From assembly GCA_949285935.1 (NCBI GenBank), contig CASEAH010000100.1:1-38609 (forward strand): a DNA stretch of 38,609 bases. The letters run 5' to 3'. The notes beneath the pieces are model-generated. The model made no database searches, had not been told where the DNA came from, and saw nothing but the letters and a program-made list of their open reading frames with translations. The stretch is from an uncultured Oscillospiraceae bacterium. Its GTDB lineage: Bacteria > Bacillota > Clostridia > Oscillospirales > Ruminococcaceae. Below are positions 1-7,183 of the stretch, one piece after another (position 1 is the first letter of the stretch; every line of letters starts with the position of its first letter). The position numbers were made by a program, and so were the translations under genes.

Positions 1-70
<70 letters not shown>

Positions 71-74
71 TTTT

Positions 75-150
75 GCGGGTTTAGCTCATCTGGTAGAGCG
101 CCACCTTGCCAAGGTGGAGGTAGCGAGTTCGAGCCTCGTAATCCGCTCCA
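75..150 (+). tRNA. tRNA-Gly (GCC)
   Basis: This is a complete cloverleaf. Acceptor strand GCGGGTT pairs with AATCCGC, with one G-T wobble. The anticodon stem CCACC/GGTGG encloses loop TTGCCAA (anticodon GCC), the T-loop contains GTTCGAG, and the 3' CCA is encoded with T as discriminator base. It is the last gene of a tRNA cluster that begins upstream of the window. Confidence 0.96.
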
Positions 151-151
151 G

Positions 152-188
152 AGCAGGAACAAGTTTTATGCTTGTTCCTGCTTTTTTG
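152..188 (+). terminator. Intrinsic terminator of the tRNA transcript
   Basis: A perfect 12-bp inverted repeat (152-163 with 171-182, AGCAGGAACAAG and its complement) encloses a 7-base loop and runs directly into a T tract. It begins two bases after tRNA-Gly, as expected for the end of a tRNA operon. Confidence 0.93.
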
Positions 189-554
189 TTATAAGTCCTG
201 TAAAAATGGGGATTTAAGGCTTCAGCCTGATGGCAAAAAATATAAGAGAAAAATTTGGTGCAGCTTGAGGTTTTTACCGGAAACAGGCCCTTTATTAGGT
301 TAATTGGGTTTGACTAAACAGGAAGATCAGCACTAATAACGATAGAAAAATTCTGAAAAAGATTTTATTGTAAACATCGGCAAAATACGTCGGCAAAACT
401 AAATGATTGGAGATAGAAAAGCATCCTGACAATTTTTCCAATCAACTTTTGGCAATGAGAAATATCGGTAATCGGCTCTGTTCTTATCCTTCGAAACAGT
501 TCATAAAAACTTTCCCTGGGGTCATAAACTGGTACTGCAGGAAGGAGAGTTTTT
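189..554. other. AT-rich intergenic region before cwlD
   Basis: No convincing coding sequence is seen. The short open frames here lack a ribosome binding site and resemble nothing I recognise. A weak sigma-A-like pair lies at 310-315 (TTGACT) and 334-339 (TAATAA) with an 18-base spacer and could drive cwlD-radA, but it is about 215 bases from the start codon. A small AGGCT/AGCCT inverted repeat lies near 217-228. No clear sporulation-sigma promoter was found. Confidence 0.5.
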
Positions 555-1310
555 ATGCTGCTGAAACGCAAGATAGTTTATTTTATCTGTATAGGAATCC
601 TGGTTACAGCCACGGCATTTTTTTGCGGGTGGCTTACCCAAAGACTGTATATATCCACCATGGGTACAACAGCATCTGTCCACCGGCCCCGAATCGTTTT
701 GGATGCAGGCCACGGAGGAATGGACGGGGGTGCCACCGGGAATGGAATTACCGAAAAAGAAATCAATCTGATTTTGGTAGAAAAAACCGAAATGCTTTGC
801 GAACTGTTTGGTTTTGATGTGGTGCTGACCCGTTCTGAGGATATTTCGATCCATGACCCGGATAAAAAGACGGTACGCTCCCAAAAGAATTCCGATCTTC
901 GTAACCGTTTGGAAATTATGAAAGAACCGGGACTTTGTGCAGCCGTAAGCATTCATCTCAATAAATTCCCTCAATCTTCCGTAAAGGGAGCACAGGTCTT
1001 TTATTCTCCCAATCTGCCTCAAAGCAAAGTGCTGGCAGAAACGATTCAGACAAATATCCACACCTATGTTCAGCCTGAAAATAGCCGGAAAATAAAAAAG
1101 GCTGACAGTGCATTGTTTTTGCTGTATAATAACTCTGTCAATCCCGCTGTGATGGTAGAATGCGGCTTTTTGTCCAACCCGGAAGAGGCTGAACGGCTTC
1201 AGTCCGGAGAGCATCAGGACCGGCTCGCCATGTCTCTATGCTACTCCCTGATGAAGTTTAACAATCTGGAAGAGGAATATGTCGATGGCAGTAAGCAAAG
1301 TGAAGAATAA
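555..1310 (+). CDS. cwlD: N-acetylmuramoyl-L-alanine amidase, CwlD-type (spore cortex)
   Basis: This is a 251-residue Amidase_3 family zinc hydrolase. An N-terminal membrane anchor spans about residues 7-28. Catalytic features are visible: AGHGG with zinc ligand His53, a Glu in ITEKE (near 67), His134 in SIHLN and the general-base Glu202 in VECGFLSN. Length and architecture match CwlD, which removes the peptide from muramic acid so that muramic-delta-lactam can form in spore cortex peptidoglycan, a requirement for germination. That role is inferred from the family. The start is set by GGAAGGAG eight to nine bases upstream. The 3' end overlaps radA by 32 bases, suggesting coupled translation. 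A vegetative Amidase_3 enzyme is the alternative, but those usually carry extra wall-binding domains, absent here. Confidence 0.87.
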   Translation: MLLKRKIVYFICIGILVTATAFFCGWLTQRLYISTMGTTASVHRPRIVLDAGHGGMDGGATGNGITEKEINLILVEKTEMLCELFGFDVVLTRSEDISIHDPDKKTVRSQKNSDLRNRLEIMKEPGLCAAVSIHLNKFPQSSVKGAQVFYSPNLPQSKVLAETIQTNIHTYVQPENSRKIKKADSALFLLYNNSVNPAVMVECGFLSNPEEAERLQSGEHQDRLAMSLCYSLMKFNNLEEEYVDGSKQSEE

Positions 1311-2685
1311 AACCGTTTTTGTTTGTACGGAATGTGGTTCGGAGAGTGCAAAATGGCAGGGAAGATGTCCGGACTGCGGCAACTGGAATACCTTTGTGGA
1401 AGAAAGCCGCATCGTGGGCGGATCAACCTCAAAATCTGCACATTTATCCACAGGTGTTTCCAAAACCAGCAGTCTCCGGGATGTATCAGCCGACGAATCG
1501 CTGCGTTATAAAACAGGAATGAAAGAATTGGACCGGGTCCTTGGCGGAGGAATCGTGCCCGGAGCTGCTATGCTGGTATGCGGTGATCCGGGAATTGGAA
1601 AATCCACCATATTGCTTCAGATGTGCCGGACGGTGGATCCCTCCCTGAGCATTTTATATATTTCCGGGGAAGAAAGCATGCGTCAGGTGAAGCTGCGGGC
1701 GAACCGTTTGGGAGTAGAGGGCGGAAATATTCTGATTACAGCCTCCACCGACGCGGAACAAATTGCAGAAACCATCCGGGAACACAAACCTGACATTGTA
1801 ATCGTGGATTCCATTCAGACTTTGTCGCTGCAAGGGCTGTCTGCCTCCTCCGGAAGCATCAGCCAGGTTCGGGAATGTACCCAAATGTTGATGAACACAT
1901 GCAAAGGACTGGAAATTCCCCTGTTTATTGTAGGGCATGTCAATAAGGATGGAGGAATTGCCGGACCCAAGGTGTTGGAACATATGGTAGATACGGTGCT
2001 GTATTTTGAAGGAGATCGAAACCTCAGCTACCGGATCCTGCGTTCCATTAAAAACCGTTTTGGTTCTACCAATGAGATCGGCGTTTTTGAAATGACGGAA
2101 AACGGTCTTGGTGAGGTGGAGAATCCATCGGAAATGCTTCTCACCGGCCGCCCTGAGGGAGTTTCCGGTACTTGTATCACCAGCCTTATGGAGGGCACTC
2201 GTCCACTTCTGGTAGAGGTTCAGGCCTTAGCGGCAAAAAGCAGCTTTGGCAATCCTCGTCGGGTTTCTACTGGTTTTGATTATAACCGCACCGGTCTCCT
2301 GCTGGCTGTGCTGGAGAAACGCGGTGGGTATTTCATGGGAAATCTGGACGTCTTTATCAATGTGGCTGGTGGTATGCGCATTGACGAACCGGCTGCCGAT
2401 CTGGCAGTTTGCCTGGCGGTTGTCTCCAACCTGATGGATCGGCCCATCCATTCCAAACTGCTGGCATTGGGCGAGGTAGGCCTGGCAGGGGAAGTGCGTT
2501 CCTGCAACCAGATCCTCCAGCGTATTGGAGAAGGCTACCGCTTGGGATTTGACACCTTCATTCTGCCCAAAAGCAACCTGAAGCTGATTGTACCGGAACA
2601 ATTCCCGGGAGCAAAATTTCATGGAGTGTCCAATATTACCCAGGCATTTCAAGTAATACGTCAGAAAGAGGAAAGCAGCATCTGA
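1279..2685 (+). CDS. radA: DNA repair protein RadA (Sms)
   Basis: This 468-residue protein has the full RadA layout: an N-terminal four-cysteine zinc finger (C16, C19, C30, C33), a RecA-like ATPase with Walker A GDPGIGKST at 102-110, the RadA signature KNRFG at 258-262, and a C-terminal Lon-protease-like domain. RadA is a hexameric helicase that promotes branch migration in homologous recombination and natural transformation. The start lies inside the cwlD 3' end. ATG at 1279 and ATG at 1285 are both possible after the GAAGAGG at 1268-1274; the difference is two residues. A DNA-repair gene behind a cortex amidase probably reflects simple operon packing rather than shared function. No terminator with a T tract follows. 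Confidence 0.95.
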   Translation: MSMAVSKVKNKTVFVCTECGSESAKWQGRCPDCGNWNTFVEESRIVGGSTSKSAHLSTGVSKTSSLRDVSADESLRYKTGMKELDRVLGGGIVPGAAMLVCGDPGIGKSTILLQMCRTVDPSLSILYISGEESMRQVKLRANRLGVEGGNILITASTDAEQIAETIREHKPDIVIVDSIQTLSLQGLSASSGSISQVRECTQMLMNTCKGLEIPLFIVGHVNKDGGIAGPKVLEHMVDTVLYFEGDRNLSYRILRSIKNRFGSTNEIGVFEMTENGLGEVENPSEMLLTGRPEGVSGTCITSLMEGTRPLLVEVQALAAKSSFGNPRRVSTGFDYNRTGLLLAVLEKRGGYFMGNLDVFINVAGGMRIDEPAADLAVCLAVVSNLMDRPIHSKLLALGEVGLAGEVRSCNQILQRIGEGYRLGFDTFILPKSNLKLIVPEQFPGAKFHGVSNITQAFQVIRQKEESSI

Positions 2686-3038
2686 GATGAGCTCCCATAT
2701 GATCAGGCGAAAACTGCTTTAAAATAAAGAAAAACGTGAGAGGACAGCGGTAATCCACCAATGGATCGCCCAAAGATCTTTTCACCTGATGTAATGTTTT
2801 CGCTCCAAGCTTTTCAAAATCACTTAGTGAAGAGCCCCGGTTTTAAGAATGTTTTTCATTCTGTAACCGGGGCAAAAAATATTTAAGGTTCCATTTTCAA
2901 GGCCAAAATCACCAAAATAAAAGTGCCGGGGTATTTTTTCAAAGCTTTGCTGCCGCAACAATCACCATGTCTGGGCATCCTTTTTTCTTGACGGGAAAGA
3001 ATGGCCCTAATCTCTATTGTGCAGAAGGGAATGGCAAA
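2686..3038. other. Intergenic region between convergent radA and a small gene
   Basis: No gene is supported. It holds a strong inverted repeat at 2834-2873 (GCCCCGGTT with AACCGGGGC, plus an inner AGAAT/ATTCT stem) that lacks a T tract on either side, and a nearby short palindrome CACTTAGTG at 2821-2829 followed, on the minus strand, by TTTT. Together these may separate the two convergent transcripts, but neither is a canonical terminator. Confidence 0.45.
2834..2873. repeat. Inverted repeat between radA and the Cys-rich small gene
   Basis: Nine bases (2834-2842) pair perfectly with 2865-2873. After a small internal loop, AGAAT (2846-2850) pairs with ATTCT (2858-2862) around a T-rich loop. 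On the plus strand the hairpin is followed by an A tract, not a T tract, so it is not a standard intrinsic terminator in that direction. Function unknown. Confidence 0.6.
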
Positions 3039-3215
3039 TCATGTATGCCCAATGGGGGGCGTCTGGCTCGGACCATCGGAAGGCTTCTCCCGGCTGATAT
3101 AATAAACACATCCGTTGCCTTCCCAGCCGGCACAGGAGACCTTTCCGCTTTGTACAAGGCAGCAATATCCTTCCTGCTGGTGGATACAATTCTCCGCACA
3201 TGGAATCAAACTCAT
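3039..3215 (-). CDS. Small cysteine-rich protein, 58 residues, function unknown
   Basis: A complete 58-codon frame starts at ATG 3215-3213 and is preceded by GAGGAG at a suitable distance. The N-terminal half is cysteine-rich, with segments CAENC, GYCCL, SCAGW and NGCVYY. Six cysteines lie in the first 37 residues, in a C-x3-C plus C-C plus C-x8-C type pattern. The tail is short and Pro/Ser-rich, with no signal peptide or membrane segment. Similar small proteins (CxxNCxxQ..GxC......GCxYY) are common in Oscillospiraceae; some carry the misleading database name hydroxymyristoyl-ACP dehydratase, which I do not accept as a function because the protein is far too short. The cysteines suggest metal binding. 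A possible -10 (TATAAT on the minus strand, 3277-3282) has no clear -35. Confidence 0.72.
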   Translation of the reverse strand: MSLIPCAENCIHQQEGYCCLVQSGKVSCAGWEGNGCVYYISREKPSDGPSQTPPIGHT

Positions 3216-3385
3216 TTTTTCATCTCCTCAAAACTACACGACCGTAACAGCATTTAGTGTTCATGCCCGGCCTCTGATTATACAAAAAATTTACCCCCTG
3301 CACCTCATAATATTTGTTTCTGCTTTTGACACACTACCAATATGCGTTGGAAAATGCGGAAACATTTTATGTGGGAGGCGGCGGT

Positions 3386-4423
3386 ATGCTGAAAAAAATT
3401 TTTGCCCTCTGCCTGACGGCAGGGTGCATTTTTTGTGTGGGACTTCTTCCATCCATTATCCTGAAAACTGCCCCCAGAGCACGAGTGGTAACCCCTCAAC
3501 AGGTGTCTTACCAGCCCACGGTACAATGTACCGGGACCGTGCGGTCGGAATGGGTGTACGACTTGGTGGCAGGAGGAACGTATCAAATCACGCAGGTACG
3601 GTGTCAGGCAGGAGAACGAGTGGAAGCAGGCCAGACGCTGGCCATTATGGAATCTGTGGACGGCAAAGCTTTTTTTATACGGCAGGCAAGTCGGGAGTCG
3701 GGTGGACAAGAAGGAACGCTTGCACACCTTGCTCAGGAATATGGTATAAACTCCACACAATTTGCAGCAATGGCGGATCTGGGGGAAATTTCTGCTGCTC
3801 AAATTACAATTCCGGATGAAGAAAAAAAAGAAGCGGTCACTGCTCCTGTTACGGGAATCGTAACAACCGATCTCCCTCCCGCAGGAACATCCGTTACCCC
3901 CGGGATGGTACTCTGTCAGGTGCAAAGCAGCTCTCTCCTTGTTACCGCAAGAATTCGTGAGGAGGACGTTCAACAGGTAGCAGTAGGAAATCAGGTCTTT
4001 ATCACGGGCGAGGGCCTGGAGGGAGAAACGGCAAAGGGAACGGTAGAGCGGATCAGACCAATCGCGCAGCAGGTTTTGGACGGGCTGGTCTATGAAACCG
4101 TGGTAGAGGCAGACATTCGGCTTACAGAAATCCCCAAAGCCATGAAACCTGGATATGGGGTGCGGCTTTCCATTCTTACTGGACCTGAAAAGCAGATTTG
4201 GACATTGCCCTATGAGGCGGTCGATCAGGACAGCGACAATCAGGAGTTCGTATATATTACCCAGGACGGCTCATTGGAAAAGCGTCTGATCACAACCGGT
4301 ATCGAGATGGTGGAAGGGGTGGAGATCGTGGAGGGCCTGGAACAGGGGGAAGCAGTGGCGGTGCTGGCAAATACACAGGATCTTCCGAAAAAAAGCAAAG
4401 TATACCTGGTCCGGGAGGAGTAA
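3386..4423 (+). CDS. HlyD/MacA-type efflux adaptor (membrane fusion protein)
   Basis: This 345-residue protein has one N-terminal membrane segment (about residues 5-24), then a lipoyl/barrel-sandwich half reading QVRCQAGERVEAGQTLA, a region that would normally hold an alpha-hairpin (here short, around EYGINSTQFAAMADL), a second lipoyl half with APVTGIVTTDLPPAGTSV, and C-terminal beta-barrel and membrane-proximal domains. This matches adaptor subunits of MacAB-like ABC exporters. In Gram-positives such adaptors sit outside the membrane and work with an FtsX-like permease, the next gene three bases downstream. The start is the ATG after GGGAGGCGG; an upstream in-frame start at 3314 would lack this site and add 24 residues ahead of the signal anchor. 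The substrate cannot be read from sequence. Confidence 0.8.
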   Translation: MLKKIFALCLTAGCIFCVGLLPSIILKTAPRARVVTPQQVSYQPTVQCTGTVRSEWVYDLVAGGTYQITQVRCQAGERVEAGQTLAIMESVDGKAFFIRQASRESGGQEGTLAHLAQEYGINSTQFAAMADLGEISAAQITIPDEEKKEAVTAPVTGIVTTDLPPAGTSVTPGMVLCQVQSSSLLVTARIREEDVQQVAVGNQVFITGEGLEGETAKGTVERIRPIAQQVLDGLVYETVVEADIRLTEIPKAMKPGYGVRLSILTGPEKQIWTLPYEAVDQDSDNQEFVYITQDGSLEKRLITTGIEMVEGVEIVEGLEQGEAVAVLANTQDLPKKSKVYLVREE

Positions 4424-4426
4424 TAC

Positions 4427-5608
4427 ATGGAAGTACTCAAATGGGCTTGCCATAACCTGATCCGTAAAAAGACTCAAATGCTATTAACCGTTTGCGGAAT
4501 TGCCATTGGTGTTTATTCCGTACTGCTTATTTCGTCCATTGGGGCCACGGGACAAGAAGTGATTGATCAGGAACTGAAAAAATTGGGATTTGACTGTATT
4601 ACCATTTCTGCTTCCGATCAATCTCTGAGTCATTTAAATGCCGGCGCCGTTGCTCAGATCCGGGAAATGAATGAGGTAGAGTTGGCTGCTCCTTTGACAA
4701 CGGCATTCGGTCAGGTAACAATGCGTCAGTATGTAGGAGACGCGCTGGTTTGCGGTACTGACCAGGATGCTGCAGGAATTATGGAAATCACCCTTAAAAA
4801 CGGGAGGCTGCTGCGTCCAAGCGATATCTCTTCCGCCGCATCTGTATGTCTTGTAGATGATACTTTGGCCCAATCCTACTACAAACGGGACAATATAGTA
4901 GGAAAACAGCTGCTCCTTACCATTGATGGCGTTGCCAGACAGCTTGAAGTGGTGGGAGTGGTCAGCTCTGATGAAAGTGCCCTGAAAAATCTGGCAGGAG
5001 ATTATGTTCCGTCCTTTGTATATCTGCCTTATACTACTTTCCAGGGCTATACGGGTTCTGATACCGTAGATCAGGTTTTTGTCCGGGTGTGCCCGGAAAC
5101 GGATACACAAACCGCCGGCTCCGCCATCACGGGACGCTTGAGTGTAGCAGCCGGTTATTCCAATCTTTACCGCTTTGAAGATCTTGCCGCACAAAAAGAT
5201 CGCATTGGAACCATTATTCAATCTGTAACAGTGGTGCTCGCTGCTATTGGCGCAGTGTCACTGGTAGTTTCCGGGCTAAGCATTATGACCATTATGATTG
5301 TGTCGGTTCGGGATCGTACCAGGGAGATCGGAATCAAGAAGGCCATTGGCGCTACTCAGAGGAACATCCTTGCCGAATTTTTGGCAGAATCACTTCTGAT
5401 GGCGCTTTTGGGCAGTTGTATAGGCGCTGCCGCATGCATATTTACTGCGTTAATGGTTTATCTTACCGTCGGCATCGAATTTCAGCTGAAAGGAACATTG
5501 TTTTTGACGGTCATCTTGTTTTCCTGTATAGTGGGTGTTATATTTGGTGTATATCCAGCCCGTCTGGCAGCAAGGTTAAGTCCGGTGCAGGCATTGCGCT
5601 ATGAGTAA
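4427..5608 (+). CDS. MacB/FtsX-family ABC transporter permease
   Basis: This 393-residue permease has the MacB-type layout: one N-terminal membrane helix (about 16-38, after a KKTQ turn), a large extracellular MacB-PCD domain, and three C-terminal helices of an FtsX domain beginning near residue 270. It carries the typical segments REIGIKKAIGAT and, at the C-terminus, GVYPARLAARLSPVQALRYE. A GGGAGGAG precedes the ATG, three bases after the adaptor stop, so the two are co-translated. Such permeases export peptides or drugs, or act as mechanotransmitters. The required ABC ATPase is not encoded in this window, so the pair must use one from elsewhere or be an incomplete locus. Confidence 0.85.
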   Translation: MEVLKWACHNLIRKKTQMLLTVCGIAIGVYSVLLISSIGATGQEVIDQELKKLGFDCITISASDQSLSHLNAGAVAQIREMNEVELAAPLTTAFGQVTMRQYVGDALVCGTDQDAAGIMEITLKNGRLLRPSDISSAASVCLVDDTLAQSYYKRDNIVGKQLLLTIDGVARQLEVVGVVSSDESALKNLAGDYVPSFVYLPYTTFQGYTGSDTVDQVFVRVCPETDTQTAGSAITGRLSVAAGYSNLYRFEDLAAQKDRIGTIIQSVTVVLAAIGAVSLVVSGLSIMTIMIVSVRDRTREIGIKKAIGATQRNILAEFLAESLLMALLGSCIGAAACIFTALMVYLTVGIEFQLKGTLFLTVILFSCIVGVIFGVYPARLAARLSPVQALRYE

Positions 5609-5865
5609 AATCTCCTAAATGAGCAAGACAGGCATTATATGTAAAACAAAAAAGAATTTTACCCAGACGAAGCTTGATGCAAAAACATTCAGCGCCTTTC
5701 CGTCCAAGATAACCGGAGTCGAGTTTTTGGCCGCCTTAATACACCGGAAGCCAGTAACAGCATACCCATGGGCGATGGGAATAATTCCCCTTTTGCTCCC
5801 AACATGGAGGGTGTAGCAAATGCCGATGTCGACGATAGGCATTAATCGGGGTAGAGGTAAAAAGA
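5609..5865. other. Intergenic region after the permease gene
   Basis: No gene is supported; the minus-strand frame covering it extends across the two following genes and has no ribosome binding site or recognisable content. A small inverted repeat ATGCC/GGCAT flanks a near-palindrome around GTCGAC at about 5820-5842, without a T tract. No clear promoter for the following small gene is seen. Confidence 0.4.
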
Positions 5866-6075
5866 ATGGATGACAACAAGTGGCACGAGAAAATGGTGCG
5901 AATGATTCGGAGTTACGAAGGGATTCCCTTGGATGCACCGGAGGAACCTCTGAGCGAAGAACAAAAGAAACAAGTGGAGCTTTTCTTGCAAGAGCTGGCG
6001 AGACGGCAAAAAATCCGGGAAATAAACGGAACAATATGTGCTTACCGGGAAATACCGAAGCAGAAATTTCATTAA
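5866..6075 (+). CDS. Hypothetical small protein, 69 residues
   Basis: A 69-codon frame preceded by a GAGG nine bases upstream of ATG. The product is charged and soluble, with a predicted helical centre rich in Glu, Lys and Gln (about residues 28-54, LSEEQKKQVELFLQELARRQ) and no membrane segment, signal peptide or recognisable domain. It lies 59 bases before the DUF6873-type gene on the same strand, so the two may be co-transcribed. I do not recognise a family. The helix-rich composition and ribosome binding site favour a real gene, but one overlapping frame of similar length makes this less than certain. Confidence 0.5.
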   Translation: MDDNKWHEKMVRMIRSYEGIPLDAPEEPLSEEQKKQVELFLQELARRQKIREINGTICAYREIPKQKFH

Positions 6076-6134
6076 GAATATAGAAAATATTGCAATTCAA
6101 ATAGGAAACTCCGGAAAGGGAAGGGGAGAGGAGA

Positions 6135-6884
6135 ATGATGAAACCTTTGAGCCAAGCAGAACTTCCGGATGCTCCTGTAAGATTATGTGCAGTCTCAGAA
6201 GCCGCTGTTTCTGTAATAAAGGCGCTGCAAGAAAGGGGAATACAGGTTTTAGAAGTAAAAAGACACCCCAAACTGGCAGCGCCCGTAGCATCTCATCCTG
6301 ATATGTTGCTGCGCCCATTGCCGTCAGGAAAGCTTTTGGGTATGGCTGGGCTGCGCTTTCGGGAAACCCTGTTTGGAAAGGGAATTGAGGTACGAGAAAT
6401 CCTCCGCCAACCGGAAGAAATATATCCTGGAGACATTCTTCTTAACAGCCTGATTCTGGGAAATTTCTGTTACGGACGCAGGCTGAGCGCAGCACAGGAA
6501 CTGCTGGATTATTGTGCAAATGGCGGTCTGGAGTTTGTCGACTGCCGACAGGGATATGCACGGTGTTCCGTGGCAGTGGCAGGTGCCCAACTGGCTATTA
6601 CGGCGGACAAGGGATTGCATCATGCTCTTTCCTCCCGAGGTGTGGAATGCTTGCTGATTCCTCCGGGCGGCATTTTGCTTCCAGGATATAATACCGGTTT
6701 TATCGGTGGATGCTGCGGATTGCTGGATAAAGACTTATTGGCTTTTTCGGGAGATCTGGAAAAATTCTGTTATGGAGAAATAATTATGGAATTTTTGGAT
6801 CACCACCATGTCAGATATTGTTCTTTAACCGCTGGTCCAATGTGGGACATAGGGGGAATAGTTCCGCTATTGCAGAAAAGCTGA
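6135..6884 (+). CDS. DUF6873-type protein, predicted GME-fold
   Basis: This 249-residue soluble protein resembles the DUF6873 family of Clostridia, which is predicted to share the guanidino-group-modifying-enzyme (GME) fold of amidinotransferases and arginine deiminases. Recognisable segments are the repeated pattern of RQGYARCSVAV with AITADKGLHHAL (about residues 136-165), LLIPPGGILLPGYNTGFIGGCCG (about 172-195), and a closing DIGGIVPLL. The three internal repeats of strand-turn-strand character fit the propeller-like fold. I see no complete Cys-His-Glu catalytic triad that I can place with confidence. The start ATG-ATG is preceded by GGGGAGAGGAG; the second ATG is equally good. Substrate and function are unknown, and no link to the distant arginine genes is demonstrated. 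Confidence 0.65.
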   Translation: MMKPLSQAELPDAPVRLCAVSEAAVSVIKALQERGIQVLEVKRHPKLAAPVASHPDMLLRPLPSGKLLGMAGLRFRETLFGKGIEVREILRQPEEIYPGDILLNSLILGNFCYGRRLSAAQELLDYCANGGLEFVDCRQGYARCSVAVAGAQLAITADKGLHHALSSRGVECLLIPPGGILLPGYNTGFIGGCCGLLDKDLLAFSGDLEKFCYGEIIMEFLDHHHVRYCSLTAGPMWDIGGIVPLLQKS

Positions 6885-6925
6885 TAACATTCCATTGCGC
6901 CTTATATATAAATAGGAAAATTGTG

Positions 6926-6954
6926 TTGACAGGAGCGAGATATCCCATTATAAT
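6926..6954 (+). promoter_or_regulatory. Consensus sigma-A promoter for the RNA candidate
   Basis: TTGACA at 6926-6931 and TATAAT at 6949-6954 are separated by exactly 17 bases, a full match to the vegetative sigma-A consensus. Transcription would start near 6961, just before the inverted repeat of the RNA candidate. No coding start with a ribosome binding site follows for 220 bases. Confidence 0.85.
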
Positions 6955-6960
6955 GCTTTT

Positions 6961-7090
6961 AGATTAACTTCGTTAAATATAAATTTAGCGAAGTTTGGGG
7001 AGGGGACATGGCAGCCGCCCCGGCGGCTGGGTGCCTGCTCTGCGCTGCCGCCAGCCCGTGGCACCCCCTTGGTTATTCGCAACGCTGGAT
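6961..7090 (+). ncRNA. Candidate structured noncoding RNA, unassigned
   Basis: Directly downstream of a consensus promoter lies a non-coding stretch with a roughly 80% GC core (6997-7068) between AT-rich flanks. Pairing by eye gives hairpin 6966-6978/6983-6995 (13 bp, ATAA loop), hairpin 7012-7019/7022-7029 (CAGCCGCC with GGCGGCTG), and helix 7029-7035/7060-7066 (GGGTGCC with GGCACCC). GGCTGG at 7025-7030 can instead pair with CCAGCC at 7051-7056, which together with GTGCC/GGCAC would form an H-type pseudoknot. Long-range pairs GCGAA 6988-6992 with TTCGC 7076-7080 and GGGG with CCCC could close the whole element, competing with the first hairpin. No T-tract terminator is seen, so the 3' end is uncertain. 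A known class such as raiA RNA is possible but not established by what I can see. Confidence 0.6.
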
Positions 7091-7104
7091 TTTCTAATTC
7101 AACA

Positions 7105-7134
7105 TTGACTCTATTTGATCAGCTATATTATAAT
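7105..7134 (+). promoter_or_regulatory. Sigma-A promoter of the recombinase gene
   Basis: TTGACT at 7105-7110 and TATAAT at 7129-7134 have an 18-base spacer. The predicted start of transcription near 7141 leaves a leader of about 43 bases. This promoter overlaps a possible TTG start at 7115 and so argues against that start for the recombinase. Confidence 0.75.
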
Positions 7135-7183
7135 TATAAAAATTAATTTAAGGAGTGTCCCGGTATTTTGCCGGTCTAACAAA

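Noticed and set aside
5615-6271. 218-codon minus-strand frame
   Set aside because: It overlaps the start of the DUF6873-type gene and the small plus-strand gene, and has no ribosome binding site or recognisable content.
7115-7183. TTG start for the recombinase at 7115
   Set aside because: This codon lies between the -35 and -10 of the recombinase promoter, so it would not be in the transcript.
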